From Paragordius varius (Eukaryota; Nematomorpha), in contig OZ176050.1 in assembly GCA_964247055.1 (NCBI GenBank), positions 4,712,001 to 4,776,000 of the forward strand: a stretch of 64,000 bases of DNA. The letters run 5' to 3'. A model generated the notes under the pieces. The model was given only the letters and a program-made list of their open reading frames with translations. It did no database searches and was not told where the DNA came from. Numbering within the stretch: the stretch's first letter is position 1; every line of letters starts with the position of its first letter. Shown here piece by piece: positions 14,201-25,634 of this stretch. The position numbers and the translations under genes are program-made.

Positions 14201-15398
14201 TCAAAACTTACCAAAAACGATACCAATACCACCTTATTTTCCTCCCAAAATTCCTCCCATAGCAATACTTATTATTACGACCCTGTGGCGCATCTCGTTT
14301 CAGGCGCTTTGGCTGGCGGGTTAGCGGCCGCCATAACTACGCCTTTGGATGTTTGCAAAACTCTCTTAAACACGCAAGAGCTAGCCTGCTGTAAGAATCC
14401 AGGATCTGCTATAATCACGCCGCAACAATACAACAACGCATATAATTCATTTAATCCAGGGAATAATGGCAATAATGGTAAGTTTTTGGTAAGATAAGTT
14501 GCATACATGGGCAGTTTTGCTATCGGTTAATGTAAATTTGGCCCGTTAAAATTATACTTTATATGGCGAAATTTTTATGTTTTGTATTATGTTTAGAAGA
14601 TGTATTTTTGGTGTTAGTTAACAGGTATTTATAAATATAGTCAAACGGATGTTTGAACAATTTTTTTATAAATGAATAAAATGATATTTTAAAAATGGAT
14701 TTTCATAGATTTCACTGTGTAAATCCACCTTATTCTGAATATACATGCTGATTTATTATTATTTTAAATTAAATTTTACGTCATATATTTAGATGAATGC
14801 TTGGCAATATAATAATCATATTTTATTATGTTTTATTACAGAAAAATCTACAATTAAACATTCAAGTCTTTCACCCAAATATACACACAACATCAAGCCA
14901 CCAACCAACACAAGGCATAAAACGTCTCCACCACTCTTTCAAACATCATACACCGTTTTATCGACATACTCTCTAACTAATTCATCGAACGATGCTGCAA
15001 AACACATGACAAATGTTAAAAAAACAGATACCCATACCCAAACACACCAAAACAATTATAAAAATAATCCACCTTCACGCAATATAAGCTCATTACCACA
15101 GTACAAAACTTTAATCAATAATCAAGTTTTTTCTAAACATTTATCTTCTATGGGTAGTGGAGCTTCCGAAAATGTTACCCAAACCAGCTCAATAAAAGGT
15201 TTCTGGCAAGCTGCTCGAGTAGTTTATGGGGTGCGAGGTTTTCGAGGTTTTGCTCAAGGTCTTCAAGCCCGTTGTATTTATCAAATGCCAGCCACTGGAC
15301 TATCTTGGTCCGTTTATGAATTCTTTAAATATTGGTTAGCATCCTCTGCTACTTCAGCAAAGGATTCCACCGCTGCAAAATATGTTGAGACTACTTAA
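11274..15398 (+). CDS. Mitoferrin, mitochondrial iron importer (SLC25A28/37 type)
   Basis: Mitochondrial carrier of the inner membrane that delivers iron for heme and Fe-S synthesis. Exons: 11274-11393, 11670-11997, 12431-12487, 13657-13880, 14183-14477, 14842-15398; phases agree and the product is 526 aa. Three Solcar repeats carry the carrier signatures PVDSVK (about residues 35-40), PVEVVK across exons 3/4, and PLDVCK (about 297-302). Mitoferrin hallmarks are [43 protein letters not shown] and [13 protein letters not shown]. Mitoferrins are usually about 340 aa. The excess is a low-complexity Asn/Thr/His-rich loop (about residues 308-460) inserted between the last signature and the final helix, plus a smaller one in exon 5 before the third repeat. 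Intron 3 holds a 21-bp foldback element ending 20 nt before the acceptor. Confidence 0.93.
13314..13636 (+). mobile_element. 21-bp foldback element, copy B
   Basis: The left arm has about four AATTCAAATTCACCC-type units in 21-bp register; the right arm has about three inverted units. Ends are ATATACCATTTACAATTC and its complement. It sits at the 3' end of mitoferrin intron 3 (acceptor at 13656). Core orientation as copy A. Confidence 0.85.
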
Positions 15399-16290
15399 AC
15401 TCGGGATGAAATGAATGAAATATGCGAAATAATGCAATATAAACTTTTCTTTCATTCATTTATATCCACCTTACTTTTTGATTATTATCGAAAATTAAGC
15501 GCTTTAACCATATTTTACATTATTATAGTTTATTGAAACTGTACAAATAATTTCTCTAGAACAATTGTGAATTTCATTTTGTTTGTAAAATGCTCCAAAC
15601 TCAGAAATTTTGATTTTTTGAAGTGCTTGCTAATTTTTGTGTGCTGGATAATTATTCTATTAAATATGATATGATGCATGTAGAACGCACAACTTTTAAA
15701 TATCATTTTTTCTTGTCATTGATTTTATACGTAATCCTATTAAATCGTTTAACATATAGTTTATAATTTGATTAAAGCTATTTTTACAATTATAATAAAT
15801 TGTTTTATAAAATTACTTTTTATCCATAAATCTTGTGTTTTGAGATTCGGTAACAGATGTTGACCGCTATTATCTCCTCCTATTTAATATTAATAGCCAT
15901 GCAAACGCGTTTTTTGTGATTCCCTTTCACGAGTTAGATCAGTATTCAAAATATTCTAAATTCGTGCATTTAAAATGAAATTTTTGTGAATGGAAATAAA
16001 GCGATTTATTCAAATATTATATACCTTTTTCAATACCCTTCTGAAACCAAGGATTATCTTGGGTTAAACAACATCCTAAATAATATTTTTTATTTAACAC
16101 ACTTTTTCAATCAAACTCGAAACTTTTTCATTCAAATCACTCATTAAAATCAAAAACTTTATTAAATTTGGCATATAAAAATAATGTTAATAGGAACTCC
16201 CTTTTTTAATAGGGGAAATATTATGTAAAAAGTTAAAATAATATAAATGATAACATTAAATTTTGGAGACAAATTATTACTATATAACAA
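15399..16290. other. Intergenic, AT-rich
   Basis: No gene, RNA or clear repeat end was recognised between the mitoferrin stop and the mariner remnant. Confidence 0.6.
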
Positions 16291-17409
16291 GTGCATACAT
16301 AAGTTTTTACCGGTTTAACTTGGAGAAGACGTCAACGCAGACGATTAATTGGATACAGACCCCATGTCATCTAACAAACTACAAACACCCAATATTTGAG
16401 TTACCTAGAATCTAGTGTTATATTCATTCAGTAATCATGTCAACTTTTGTGCCTGAAAAAGAATATTTGCGGCACGCATTGCCATCAGGAAGGTTGTTGA
16501 AAAATTTGCTGATTGTGAACATCTTCTATCGATTAACATATGTAAAACATTTCGAATATATAAACTTATGATATCATATGAAAGAGTGAAGCTCTCTAGT
16601 AGATCGCACAACAAAGATCATCAAATGCAAGAGTTATTAAATGATGATGCAACTGAAATTCAACGGCAGAAGCATTACATGAAATCATAGATGTCTACAG
16701 GGAGAGATCAATAAACTCGGCAAATGGGTTACACACAATTTATATAAACGTCAAATCAAAATCGCAAAGTGAAGAGTGAATTCCTGCTTCAATATTACGA
16801 AAAGAAATCATTTTTGCATTAAATTTGTGTTGGGAAATGGCTATATTTTGTGTATAACAAAGCCGAAAAATCGTAACTCTCACCTTGCCAAGCCAGTTCA
16901 TCAACACCAAAGCCAAATCGTTTCGGCAAAAAACCATGCTCTCTGTCGGTGGGACTAAAGCGGCATAAAACCTTGAGACCCCGTATTGTTAATAAACAAC
17001 ACTATCGCTCTAACAAATACTTGATTAAAACCATGCATTAATCGAAAAACAACCGGAATGATCCAAATATGGAGTGATTTTGTTACATGCCAATGCTTCG
17101 TCAAACTGCAAAACCAGTGAAACCTAAAAATCTCTTTGATCAAAAATTTTCGCATCTGCTGACTCCTGCTGGCTACATATTAAATACAACTTCGCATCAA
17201 TGGGGCACATCCTCGTTGATCATTTCAATAACTTTAAAGACTTCGGAAAGTGGCTTGATGAATGGTTTTCTACAAATGAAAATCAGGCGATGGCATTTAT
17301 ATATTACTAGAGGGATGGGCAAAATGTCTAGAAGTCGATTTTGAATAATCTAAATATTGATTCTCAAAATTACATGGTTTTTACCAAAAAACCGGTAAAA
17401 ACAATACAC
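16291..17409 (+). mobile_element. Dead mariner (Tc1/mariner superfamily)
   Basis: About 1.1 kb. The ends contain matching inverted blocks: GTTTTTACCGG inward at the left and CCGGTAAAAAC at the right. Transposase remnants on plus follow the mariner order: MSTFVPEKEYLRHAL at 16438, PNRFGKKTMLS-like sequence near 16915, VILLHANAS near 17070 (from the HDNA catalytic block), and FASMGH...FNNF.DFGKWLDEWFST near 17190-17275. Many stops and frameshifts interrupt it, for example an early frame break after RHAL and stops after the CRWD stretch. The wording is closest to the honeybee (mellifera)-type mariner subfamily; that assignment is by eye. An intact copy would encode about 345 aa. Confidence 0.85.
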
Positions 17410-17587
17410 CTTGGCAAATAAACGCCATTAAGACAAATTAGCAAAAAAACCAAAATAGTATTAAACGGCTGATTTATAAATATTTTTGGTGCCTTTTTTA
17501 CTATGATGTAAAATGAATAAATTTTATATTTATGATAATGTAAACATTATTTACCAAAAAAGATGATCAGAATATTTTCCTCTAGAA

Positions 17588-19220
17588 CAGGGTTTCTTAA
17601 ACTATGGGTCGCGACCCCATTTGGGATCGCGTAGCAAAATTATGGGGTCGTGAGTGATAAATATACATTTTAACAAAAAATCTTTTTTAACTTTTAAAAT
17701 AATTGTTAAAAAAAATAGCAATCATCGTAGATAAATATATCATAAAATCTTCCGGTTCGGAAAGACTGTTTCCAGCATTTCTATTGCGATCATTATAATC
17801 TATATATTTATAAAAATGGAAAATGCTGGCTTTGTGATCTGTTTCCGGAAAACCGGTAGACCCATTCAAATCCAAATGTCGAAAAAATATAATCATTAAT
17901 GAATGCCCCGACAATAGCTTCGCCCTTTTTTGAATTAGGTCCCGAGTTCGGGCCCACCGCGTGTAAAACGAGTTTTTGTGAAAACACAAGTTTACAAAAA
18001 TCGTGTCTCTGAGACAATTTCCGGAAAACCTGCTGGTCGATTTCAAATATGATTTTTTTATTTGTTTTCGATTGCGCCGAACATAGTCGGCTTACTTTTT
18101 CAATTTAGGCTCTCTTTTTACCCGCTCCCCCCGTAAAATGCCATTTTTTATAAAAAACTAAATAATTTTTTACTCAGGGTATGAGAACGTTAAAATTTAA
18201 TGAGGATTGCAGGTATTCTCTGTTAAAAGACAAAAAATTTAGTCTTGCGTTATTATAATATTGGCTCCTGGGTAAACAGATAACCGCTAAAACTCCGCAC
18301 TATCTAGAAATTTCGTTGTTTTGGAGCTAATTTACAGATATCAAACCATATGAGCTCATTAAAGGCTTGAAATATTCCTGTAAACTAGGTAAAAATTAAG
18401 ATTGGGTTCTTTTTATTAGCCGTTAATTTGGGGCCTTTATGCCCTGAAAATACGCCATTATATAACGATTATTTAGTGTTGAAGTATTTTTTCGATATAA
18501 CCCATGAGTCGATGGTATCAAAGATGTTCCCAAATTTTTGCCCTATAAAGGCAAAGGGTCTACCGATTTAAAACTGAGACGCCATACAAAATGGCGTAGT
18601 TTTGGAGCTAATATTCAAAAAATTTAAGGAGCCATACGAGTTCAGTAAAACACATTTCTGGGGAATTTGTATAATATAATTCTTTCCTTTAAAAAGGGAC
18701 CACAAATGATTTACTTTTTATATAACTTGATCCCAGCTGTGTCACAATTTGAAAATAAAACTATTAACCATGATTTCGTAAAACGAAAATCTTAAAATAA
18801 ATCCAATGATATTTGAATATTAACTTTAATAAGGGACAGTTTAAATATGGTCAATTTCGAGTAAAAAATATTATGCCTATGCAAAATATGTAAAAGAATA
18901 ATTAAAGACATTTTTTTATTAAATATGTTTATTATCATTTTTTATCTCCATTAACTCTATTTTTGCAAATTATTAAGAATAATTATCGGTGAGACTACAC
19001 ACCGAAGCGTGACAGGGCCAGCTAGTATAAATTTACTATGAATCAAAAATGTTATAGAAATTTATAAAAATGTAGATTTATTTTTGTCAATCTCTCAAAA
19101 CCGAAATATTCCTGATAGATAAAAAATTTCTAAGTGTTATTTTGAATATATTTGTTGGGGTCCTTAAGAAACTCGCAATCATAAATGGGGTCGGGAACTA
19201 CAAAAGTTTAAGAAGTCCTG
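17588..19220. mobile_element. hAT-type non-autonomous element, split by a Helitron
   Basis: The left end CAGGGTTTCTTAAACTATGG, with TCGCGACCCC after it, pairs with the inverted right end CAGGACTTCTTAAACTTTTG, also followed by a CCCGACCCC block. Flanking octamers ctctagaa (17580-17587) and ctctatat (19221-19228) agree at 6 of 8 positions, an aged target duplication. Without the nested Helitron it would be about 406 bp and has no coding capacity. Confidence 0.8.
17799..19025 (+). mobile_element. Non-autonomous Helitron nested in a hAT element
   Basis: Begins TCTATATATTTATAAAAATG, the usual 5' end of animal Helitrons, after an A. Ends with CTAG (19022-19025) followed by T, as expected for insertion between A and T. 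Just upstream is a 3' hairpin: CGGTG at about 18987 pairs with CACCG about 10 nt later, followed by a GC-rich CGTGACAGGGCCAG tail. No terminal inverted repeats or target duplication, and no Rep/helicase reading frame. Two internal direct repeats share TTTCCGGAAAACC (near 17845 and 18023). Confidence 0.75.
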
Positions 19221-19228
19221 CTCTATAT

Positions 19229-20579
19229 AAATCTTTAAGGATTTTTAGACTTTCTCAACTAAGAGATATGAGTTTTTAGGTATAAAAATATCGCTAGGAT
19301 TATTTTTTGCGATTTATATCCTTTGAAGATGGGACTAAACCTCAAATAATTTAAGGCTCCGTTGTCCTATGCGCAACATAAATTAAATATGAATAGTTAT
19401 TACAAATATCAATGCAGGTACAGAAAATTGTTTTAAAGGAATTATAGATTCGCGCGAGGAGCAAGAGCCATTACAGACACTGCTATTATTATAATGGCTA
19501 TTAATACTATAAATTTTTTGGAAAGCTGTATCAAATAAAAAAATATCTTATTTATATATAATGCTTTGAACGCGTTTCATACATTTATCCACTTTTTACG
19601 TATTTTAAAAAGTAAAACTGCATATTTTAATGACATAACTACACTAATTAAATTAACGTACCCTTATGAATACTGTTCAGAAATCTGACATTAAGTTGTT
19701 CCAGGCACATTACAATTTTTTCAAATTTTTTTATACCCCAAAAACGATAACTGTAATAAATTTAATTTATATTAAAAAATCTAACCATATAATACAGTTA
19801 ACATGTTTTTCAAGTTTAGTATTTCCTTTTTTAACTATCAGCCTGTTCACCAAATGCGGTAATTTTTGTTTTATCATACAAACTTTGACAGACACATTAT
19901 GTGAAGCAGAATTTATTATTAAACATCTTATTTTATATAAGCGGTAATTGCCAAAATCTTTACTTGACCATATTTGTATGGAATTTTTTTTGACGACTTA
20001 TACATAGCATAATGAAAAAAATACCGGATATCAAATGCAGTTAGAGGATCCTCTTTTTGACATACATTTCATTACATTAAGAATATAATTAATTTAGCCT
20101 TTGAAAATAAAATTTTTTTGAAATGATTTTATAAAAATAACCACATGAATCTATTTTTATGTTTCAAAAAATGACATAATAATTAGTGTCTCTTAATTTT
20201 TAAGCCTGATTCCGGACGATACATATTTAGCAAATTACCGCAAAAGAGTAAATAAGTCCATCCATATGTATATATAAAAACGAATTCTTTGTTAAAAGTT
20301 TTAATTTAGATTTTTGATAAATACCAACACTTTTATTTTAAATTATTAACAGGTAAATGTTCATTTTTTAATTTATATTGTTCACTTGTAATTATTATCA
20401 TTGTTAAATAAATATTTACTCAAAATATTGTTTGGTAAGACCCACCAACCTTTACTATTCAAATATATACACCACATTGACACATTATATATAATTTATA
20501 TATATCATTTTTACATTAACACTTAATTTTAAACAATATTTAGTTTTATCCTATCCTAATATTCTGCTTTATATCACAC
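19229..20579. other. Intergenic, AT-rich
   Basis: No gene or recognisable element seen. The last few hundred bases are presumably the PNP promoter and 5' UTR. Confidence 0.5.
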
Positions 20580-22356
20580 ATGGAGCCATCTTGTTTCTGG
20601 AAAAATGGGAATGAAGTAAATGGAGATCATGGTACCAAGGAGCTTATCAAGTATGATTTCAGTATTATAACATTATCCCCTAAATATTTTAAAAAATTTT
20701 CTTTTGCCCAAATAAATAGTATACTTATCTGATAAAAATATTTTTTGTAACTTATATGGGTTTACTGTTTTAGCTGTACGATAGCCATTGACAATGACAA
20801 ACTTTATGATGCAATATTGGCCATGAAAGATGATATCGTGAAACATTTTCCTGCTGGCTTTAAACCAACTGTCGGTATAATTACTGGTAGTGGTTTGGAC
20901 ATTGTTGTCAAACAAATGCAAAATACGGTTACGATCCCACAAAACAAAATTGTTAATATGCTAAGAAGTCAAGGTTAATTTTTATTGTATTGATATTATC
21001 TAAAAAAATATAAGGAAGAAAGGCGTAATGATAATATCACGCATGCATTCACAACTAAGCAGGCGAGTGTAACAGTTTTCTTAGGTCCAGTATTACCCGT
21101 CTTAAAAAGAAAAAAAACATATTTAATACCATATTTTTGTATATATTTTTTCTATAACACAGCTTTCTTATAATTTTAAGCCAGAGTCACCATTAATTAA
21201 TTAATATCTCATATTGTGAGAATTTTACTAAGTTCAATCGAAATAACTAATCGCTTTCAAAAATATAATGAATTTTCATTTGCACACAGTGTCGGGACAT
21301 GCAAATAAAATTGTTTTGGGACGTATGGGGAATCGGGATGTTATCTGTTTTGTGGGACGGACCCATTTTTATGAAGGATTTCCAACATCTCTGGTATTTC
21401 TCTCAAAAACTAATTTTTGTCATCCATTGATTTCATTAAACATAATTTATTTTCAAGCAATCATCAAAATTTTATAAAAACTATTATTTTGGTAAAATCC
21501 CATCATTATTAATTATATTATTGCAATATATATATATATATATTCTTATAATTATTGAGATAACTATGCCGGTGCGTGCAATGAAATTAATGGGGGTTCA
21601 ATATTTGTTTGTTACCAATTCTTGTGGAGGAGTTAATCCTTCTTACGAACTTGGTGACATAATAGTTCTTAAAGATCAAATAAATATTCCTGGCCTTTCA
21701 GGTCATCATCCCTTGATTGGACCCAATGATGATAGGTACATTTTTTTAAAAATGTCAAACCATGTTTTTCCAACAACCGCATATATATCTAAACGACTAA
21801 GGGTTCAATAGATTATGCTATAAATAACTTTTTTTTGTTAGATGGGGAACCAGGTTTCCTCATTTATTTAACGCCTACGATTACGAAATGCGGAGAAAAG
21901 TTGCCCAAATTTGTCAAAAACACCGTTTTCCCTATAAAGAAGGTATATACACTATGCAATCCGGCCCCACTTACCAATCTAAAGCAGAGGCGAGAAGTTT
22001 GCTGGAATTAGGAATTGATTTAGTGGGTAAAAAACATTTTATGTTAATATTGACATTTTTTACGATAATATTTATTGCATTATTTTAAACTGCCATCCAT
22101 AGGCATGAGCACATGTCCCGAAGTTATTGTAGCAATTCACTGTGGACTCAAGGTATGTGGTATGAGCTTAGTTGCATCCAACATAAAATACGACCATTAT
22201 GAGTATGAAACCTTACCCGTTCAACCTGGAGATATACAGGAATACAAAGTTACCAAAACTACTGAAGCCATTCAACACGAAAACGTGGTCAAGATTGCAA
22301 ATGAGAGTGGGGAATTGATGGGAAAAATGATTGCTGAAACAATAAAAATATTATAA
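20580..22356 (+). CDS. PNP: Purine nucleoside phosphorylase (trimeric type)
   Basis: Cytosolic purine-salvage enzyme that splits purine (deoxy)nucleosides with phosphate. Exons: 20580-20650, 20774-20973, 21290-21393, 21560-21735, 21842-22026, 22103-22356; all phases agree; 329 aa (human 289). Visible landmarks: GSGL phosphate loop, GRTHFYEG (Arg84/His86 region of human PNP), VTNSCGGVNP, LGDIIVLKDQINIPG, GPNDDR, VGMSTCPEVIVAIHCGLKV and IQHENVV (human His257 region). Two base-recognition positions look changed by eye alignment. GPTYQSKAE has Gln where human GPSFETVAE has Glu201, and GMSLVASN has Ser or a shifted Asn at the Asn243 position. The loop after YDHYE is longer than in human PNP. MTAP, the sister enzyme, was considered, but the GMSTCPEV and HCGL blocks fit PNP. 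Confidence 0.93.
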
Positions 22357-22520
22357 ATGAACTAACCATATATGCAAATGAATCGCTTAACTCTTTTTTA
22401 CTAATTTTCAGCTTATTTTAAAAATATATTTTTCTATTGGTTTACAGACTAATGCATATACTCGGCTATATTTAACAATAAATTGGTGCTTAGTCTATGT
22501 AGATTATTTATTAAAAAATA

Positions 22521-22713
22521 CAGTATGAGTAAGTATACATTTCTAGTTTTTCATCAATTATTGCCAAATAGAAAATGCAGCAAAGAGAATTATTATTGGC
22601 TAATAATTTTAATAAAATGAAAAAATAACTATAAGCCAATAATATTGCCCTTTGTTGTATATGCTATTTGGCAATAATTAATCAAAACAAGCAATGTATA
22701 TTTACTCATACTG
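22521..22713. mobile_element. Palindromic Tc1/mariner-type MITE (193 bp)
   Basis: The two halves are inverted copies: CAGTATGAGTAAGTATACAT at the left, and ATGTATATTTACTCATACTG at the right. Pairing continues for about 85 bp (block TTATTGCCAAATAG). It is flanked by TA on both sides, the expected mariner-type target duplication. No coding capacity. Confidence 0.8.
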
Positions 22714-23650
22714 TATATATAGAAATTTTAACAATGATACAGGCTTGTTTTGTCATTATAAAATCCAATATATGAGTTAGTAATAATTTATAAACTTCCA
22801 TATATTAAACATAATATACTAAATAGTTTGTAATCGAAAGTGTTGGTAGGATTTATCGGAACCCGGGTTTATAAATTATTTAAATTTATAGCCAAAAAAA
22901 CATGCAAATTTCATAGACTACGGTAGAGCTTGACATAGTAAAAACAACTTTAGCCAGTCTTCCAAAGCTAGAAATAACCAATAAATTCTGATTATCTACA
23001 ATCACCAATCATGACTTAAATATCAATATAACCATATAATACTTTTTTAAAATGAAAAAAATCGCTTCTGTCTAGTTGCGCATAGATATTAACAAAACAA
23101 TAATTTTTGTCATGTTTTTTGAATAGGTTGGAAATGAAACGCGTTTTTTATCTGCGCCCGATTATTAAGACTTATGCATTTTCACCTTAGTTAAAAGGAC
23201 TATCAATAACACAGCTTAAATATTTAATATATCAGGTTATTTTTACTTAATAAACCATTCCATTTAAACGTCAATTACTTACTGAAAATTAATTAACCCT
23301 CAAACATTACAATTCTTCCTTGAACGTTTTATATCCAATTATAAATATAAATTATGTTTGGCTAATCCAACTAATTTAATATGATAATTTCTTAATGACA
23401 TAGTTCATCATTTTCTGTATTATGTTAGTTTTAAACATCATTTTTTTAGATAAAAATATACATATTTTTTGATTTCCAAAAACATTATTTTTGGGTAAAA
23501 TTGAAACATTCAAGGGTTCTAAAAAGTTTAAGGGTAAATCTGAATTGTTCAAGGGAATGAAAAGCGCAAGGGTAAATTCGAGGAAATGGTATTAACACGT
23601 TAATTTTTTGTATTATTGTATCAAAGTAAAAACACATTTTCAAAAAAAAT
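22714..23650. other. Intergenic with a degraded foldback copy
   Basis: No gene seen. At 23493-23605 there are four worn units related to TTCAAGGGTGAATTTGAA (for example AATTGTTCAAGGG), followed by AAATGGTATTAA. This looks like one arm of an old member of the 21-bp foldback family. Confidence 0.4.
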
Positions 23651-24068
23651 ATATACCATTTTTCATGCAAAAACATCATTTTTTCAACCAAATGCAACAT
23701 TTTTTCAAGCAAACGCAACATTTTTTCAAGCAAAGACAACATTTTTTCAAGCAAACGCAACATTTTTTCAAGCAAAGACAACAATTTTTCAAGCAAACGC
23801 AACATTTTTTCAAGCAAACGCAACATTTTTTCATCCAAACGCAACATTTTTTCAAGCAAACGCAACATTTTTTCAACCAAAGACAACATTTTTTCAAGCA
23901 AAAACAACAATTTTTTAAAAATTAAAAACCATTTTTTTTATTTTAAGACATATTAAATTTAAAGTTAATGCAAATTAATTTTAGCGTAGAATTATGATTT
24001 TTATTATTTTATCATCAATATGTGATGGTATGATTGATTCAAACATAATTTTGCCCATAAATTGCATT
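23651..24068 (+). repeat. Left arm of inverted minisatellite pair
   Basis: About eleven tandem copies of a 21-bp unit (AAGCAAACGCAACATTTTTT plus C, with AAGACAACA variants) at about 23690-23910, then about 160 bp of unique sequence ending GCCCATAAATTGCATT. The whole 418 bp is repeated inverted at 24656-25075. The 21-bp period keeps several frames open on both strands, giving repetitive pseudo-proteins that are not genes. Confidence 0.9.
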
Positions 24069-24655
24069 GTTTATAATATTTTTTTTCTTATACAACAGTT
24101 TCACTTAATCAATAAATACAACTTGCGCTTAATAAGTGGTCTTGTTTAAAGTTTCTTTCATTTTTTTGCAAACAACCGTTATTTTCGTATGTTATCTATT
24201 TTTTAAAATTTAAACTAATATCTTTATTTATTAGTATTTGAATCAAAAATAATATTTTTATAGTAAAAACATCTTTATTTGTTTCGAACTAATTTCTTTA
24301 AATCCATATTATTAACTTATTAATGTTTTAAACTAAATATTACGATTAATAACCCACAAATCCTAGATGTTTAATAATGTTAAATTTTTTATAAAAAATA
24401 ATATTGGTATACGGTTCTTATGAAAGTAATGGTATTCCCTTAAAAGTTTTGGAAATAAAGAAAATAGGTTAATGATAGGATAGATGAATATAATATTACT
24501 TGATTAATAAAAGTTAGGATCAAAATTAAAATATTGAAAGACCAAATTAAAGTGTTCTAGGACCAACTTTAAATTTTCAAGGACAATCTTGAAGCGCAAA
24601 ATGTATAGACTGATAAGGTTAAACTAAAGTTGTAAAAGAAAAAAATAATATAATT
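24069..24655. other. Spacer between inverted minisatellite arms
   Basis: 587 bp of AT-rich sequence with no recognisable gene. Confidence 0.6.
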
Positions 24656-25075
24656 AATGCAATTTATGGGCAAAATTATGTTTGAAAATCAATCATACCA
24701 TCACATATTGATGATAAAATAATAAAAATCATAATTCTACGCTAAAATTAATTTGCATTAACTTTAAATTTAATATGTCTTAAAATAAAAAAAATGGTTT
24801 TTAATTTTTAAAAAATTGTTGTTTTTGCTTGAAAAAATGTTGTCTTTGGTTGAAAAAATGTTGCGTTTGCTTGAAAAAATGTTGCGTTTGGATGAAAAAA
24901 TGTTGCGTTTGCTTGAAAAAATGTTGCGTTTGCTTGAAAAAATGTTGCGTTTGCTTGAAAAATTGTTGTCTTTGCTTGAAAAAATGTTGTCTTTGCTTGA
25001 AAAAATGTTGCATTTGCTTGAAAAAATGTTGCATTTGGTTGAAAAAATGATGTTTTTGCATGAAAAATGGTATAT
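24656..25075 (-). repeat. Right arm of inverted minisatellite pair
   Basis: Inverted copy of 23651-24068, nearly the same length (420 bp) and near identical outside the array. It includes AATGCAATTTATGGGC at the inner edge and TGAAAAATGGTATAT at the outer edge. The order of unit variants differs slightly between the arms. Confidence 0.9.
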
Positions 25076-25335
25076 GTACAAAAGTTATAATATCGCGCAC
25101 GAAGAATAACAAATAGCGAATTGGGAATTGCAAGTAGGATGTTTTTATGAAGCCTAATACCTTAATGGCAAAAAGCATATCCTTGGCGTTTCCTAGAAAA
25201 TTTGTAGACATAAATTTAATAATATCCATTTAAATTAGCGTTTTTTTGATTGACCTCTGGGTTCAAACCATTAACTTAAAGAAGGGTTTTGAAAATACAT
25301 TTTAAAAATGTTGTAAAGCATTTTTTGGAAAATAA

Positions 25336-25443
25336 TGGAATTTAAACTATATCCTACACCTCGATATCCAGATGAGTTTTCAAGTTTCCATGATCACAAC
25401 ACTAAATTGGGTGTAAATTCACAGTCAAAAGTTGAATATTAAA
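25336..25443 (+). CDS. Possible small exon or ORF, unknown
   Basis: Short open frame starting MEFKLYPTPRYPDEFSSFH that ends after 35 codons. The composition (Pro, Asp, His, Arg) looks more protein-like than the surrounding AT-rich sequence. I cannot identify it or link it to neighbours. Chance is a real alternative. Confidence 0.2.
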
Positions 25444-25634
25444 ACTTATTAAAGCAGCGTATCTTTTTATCAATACCTTTTTATTAACAATCACAAATAT
25501 ATTAATCATACAATTTTAATCTAAATTTATAATCTATATTGTGAAAAAATTATTTTGATGAATTTTATAGAACCGTATTCTTCAACAATAGAGAGGAGGA
25601 ATCGGTAAAATAAATTTTTTAACACTTCATTACC

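Noticed and set aside
17560-19230. A single long hAT transposon
   Set aside because: The Helitron ends (TCTATATA, hairpin plus CTAG between A and T) divide it cleanly into two nested elements.
23690-23910. CRISPR-like array
   Set aside because: Units are contiguous 21-bp tandem repeats without spacers, in a eukaryotic sequence.
23485-25229. Open frames with repeating LLEKMLRL, KKCCVCL or FFKQTQH on both strands
   Set aside because: They come from a 21-bp tandem repeat whose period is a multiple of three; several frames are open at once, with no conserved neighbour or splice logic.
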